A stretch of DNA of 64,000 nt from VMCP01 sp964527775. Lineage in GTDB: Bacteria > Bacteroidota > Bacteroidia > NS11-12g > UBA955. Below are positions 62,742-64,000 of this stretch, piece after piece. Position 1 is the first letter of the stretch. The number at the start of each line of letters is the position of its first letter. A model generated the notes under the pieces. That model did not search any database. It saw only the letters and a program-made list of their open reading frames with translations, and had not been told where the DNA came from. The DNA is taken from positions 124,001 to 188,000 of the forward strand of contig CAZGQS010000001.1 of assembly GCA_964527775.1 (NCBI GenBank), read 5' to 3'. The position numbers and the translations under genes were made by a program.

Positions 62742-64000
62742 ATGATACACGATTCATTAATCAGGGAAAGGTTAGTTACCGGCGATAAAACCGCCGCTGA
62801 CGTAACCAGAGATATTTCCCGTCCGATTTTAAATCAGCCATCAAGTGCATGGAAAGTAGGTTTTACATTGTCTATTGTGTTTTTGGCGATTTTTGGAATC
62901 AGCTTGTTCTACACTCTTTGGACAGGTATTGGCGTATGGAATATCAATAAATCTGTGATGTGGGGTTGGGATATCACCAACTTCGTATTTTGGGTGGGTA
63001 TTGGTCACGCAGGAACATTGATTTCAGCGGTATTGTTATTGTTCCGTCAAAAATGGCGGATGAGTATCAACCGTTCAGCGGAAGCGATGACCATCTTCGC
63101 CGTAATATGTGCTGCTATGTTCCCTGTTTTCCACATGGGACGTGTTTGGGTAGGTTACTGGGCATTGCCTCTTCCTAACGCATTTGGTTCTTTGTGGGTT
63201 AACTACAATTCTCCACTGTTGTGGGACGTATTCGCGATTTCTACATATTTCTCGGTATCGTTGTTATTTTGGTACATTGGTTTAATTCCTGATATTGCAA
63301 CTATTCGCGATAAAGTAAAAACTAAAACTGCCAAATACTGGTACAACTTCTTTGCTATGGGTTGGACTGGTAGTACTCGCACCTGGGCTAGATATGAATT
63401 AGTTTCATTGATTTTGGCCGGTTTAAGTACTCCACTGGTACTTTCGGTACATACCATTGTATCAACTGACTTTGCGACTTCGGTAATCCCTGGTTGGCAT
63501 ACAACCATTTTCCCTCCTTACTTTGTAGCGGGTGCCATTTTCTCTGGATTTGGTATGGTTGCTACCTTGTTAGTTGTTGCTCGTAAAGTAATGAACTATG
63601 AAAATTACATTACTATTGGACACCTTGAGGCGATGACAAAGATCATCATGGTTACCGGTACATTGGTTGGTATCGCATACATTACGGAATTCTTTATTGC
63701 ATGGTATTCTGGTGTTCCAGAAGAGCAATATGCATTCTTAAATCGTGCATTTGGACCATACTGGTGGGCATATTGGAGTATGATGAGTTGTAATTTGATT
63801 GCACCTCAGGTATTTTGGTTCAAATGGGCTAGAACTACGCCTTGGTTCATTTTCATTATGAGTATTGTAGTGAATGTGGGTATGTGGTTTGAGCGTTTTG
63901 TGATCATTGTAACCTCTTTGCATAGAGATTACTTGCCAAGTAGCTGGGTAATGTATGCAGGTTCATTGACTGAAATTGGGTTGTTTTTGGGAACATTTGG
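62742..64000 (+). CDS. actC: Alternative complex III subunit ActC (NrfD family), cut by window end
   Basis: The frame opens with the ATG at 62742 (MIHDSLIRERLVTGDK) and stays open to the last base, giving at least 419 residues. Multi-span NrfD/PsrC fold: WGWDITNFVFWVGIGHAGTL (quinol-site region), AEAMTIFAVICAAMFPVFHMGR and further spans. Integral membrane subunit that holds the menaquinol site. Starts 17 nt after actB, so the operon continues beyond the window. Confidence 0.95.
   Translation, partial: MIHDSLIRERLVTGDKTAADVTRDISRPILNQPSSAWKVGFTLSIVFLAIFGISLFYTLWTGIGVWNINKSVMWGWDITNFVFWVGIGHAGTLISAVLLLFRQKWRMSINRSAEAMTIFAVICAAMFPVFHMGRVWVGYWALPLPNAFGSLWVNYNSPLLWDVFAISTYFSVSLLFWYIGLIPDIATIRDKVKTKTAKYWYNFFAMGWTGSTRTWARYELVSLILAGLSTPLVLSVHTIVSTDFATSVIPGWHTTIFPPYFVAGAIFSGFGMVATLLVVARKVMNYENYITIGHLEAMTKIIMVTGTLVGIAYITEFFIAWYSGVPEEQYAFLNRAFGPYWWAYWSMMSCNLIAPQVFWFKWARTTPWFIFIMSIVVNVGMWFERFVIIVTSLHRDYLPSSWVMYAGSLTEIGLFLGTF

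Noticed and set aside
1..64000. Mobile element, CRISPR array or defence island
   Set aside because: No transposase, integrase, direct-repeat array or restriction gene is seen; the SNF2 helicase at 35084-38044 stands with ung and not with defence genes.

Overview
The window is a gene-dense chromosomal segment of a member of the Bacteroidota. The signs are: two very large secreted proteins ending in the gliding-motility/type IX secretion C-terminal domain; the start of an alternative complex III locus (actA, actB, actC); an HU-CCDC81/SPOR protein; promoters of the TTTG-N19-21-TAnnTTTG type used by the Bacteroidota primary sigma factor; and an almost complete lack of Shine-Dalgarno sequences. 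The exact order or family cannot be fixed from the sequence alone. No tRNA, rRNA, CRISPR array, insertion sequence or prophage was seen. This is core-genome territory rather than an island.

Layout. 1-788: 3' part of a LolC/E-type ABC permease, convergent with gyrB (850-2805, minus). 2940-6649 (minus): an export operon of ABC membrane domain without ATPase, HlyD-type adaptor and TolC-type channel. 6694-10040 (minus): priming sugar-phosphate transferase, lipoprotein and Gfo/Idh-type protein, probably surface polysaccharide. 10132-16843: pcm, pepP (minus) and a 1544-residue T9SS substrate. 16916-21863 (minus): an operon of outer membrane barrel, HU/SPOR protein, TonB-like protein and folC. 22025-23236: rplU, rpmA and a thioesterase. 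23240-26180 (minus): 2OG-Fe(II) oxygenase, small protein, ECF sigma factor, fmt. 26283-30098: second T9SS substrate. 30109-34999 (minus): polyprenyl synthase, RNase R, MFS transporter, free-Met-sulfoxide reductase. 35084-39451: SNF2 helicase, ung, ftsE. 39441-40856 (minus) membrane protein, divergent from cca, serS and a DinB-like gene; then GT2 (minus), a PLP beta-synthase with CBS domains, map and an MBL hydrolase. 47895-51545 (minus): GT39-like/TPR fusion and a lipoprotein. 51647-53767: rpsA. 53855-57351: TauE/DsbD-like membrane protein, YhhQ (minus), TPR protein, lytic transglycosylase. 57400-64000: a stand-alone cytochrome c, then actA, actB and actC (cut by the window end).

How it works together. 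Most genes are housekeeping (replication, translation, tRNA maturation, folate, isoprenoid, DNA repair, respiration). The cell-envelope theme is strong: TonB energy, T9SS cargo, polysaccharide priming, lipoproteins, peptidoglycan lysis and export.

Most noteworthy: (a) an ABC exporter membrane domain with no ATPase in a complete tripartite operon; (b) many genes with a -7 promoter box only 4-7 nt before the start codon, implying leaderless mRNAs, including a perfect palindrome that makes two divergent promoters; (c) strong Shine-Dalgarno sequences at just two genes noticed, rpsA (with a TTG start) and an ECF sigma gene; (d) ribosomal protein S1 carrying a helix-hairpin-helix tail; (e) a free-standing copy of the ActA cytochrome head directly upstream of actA.
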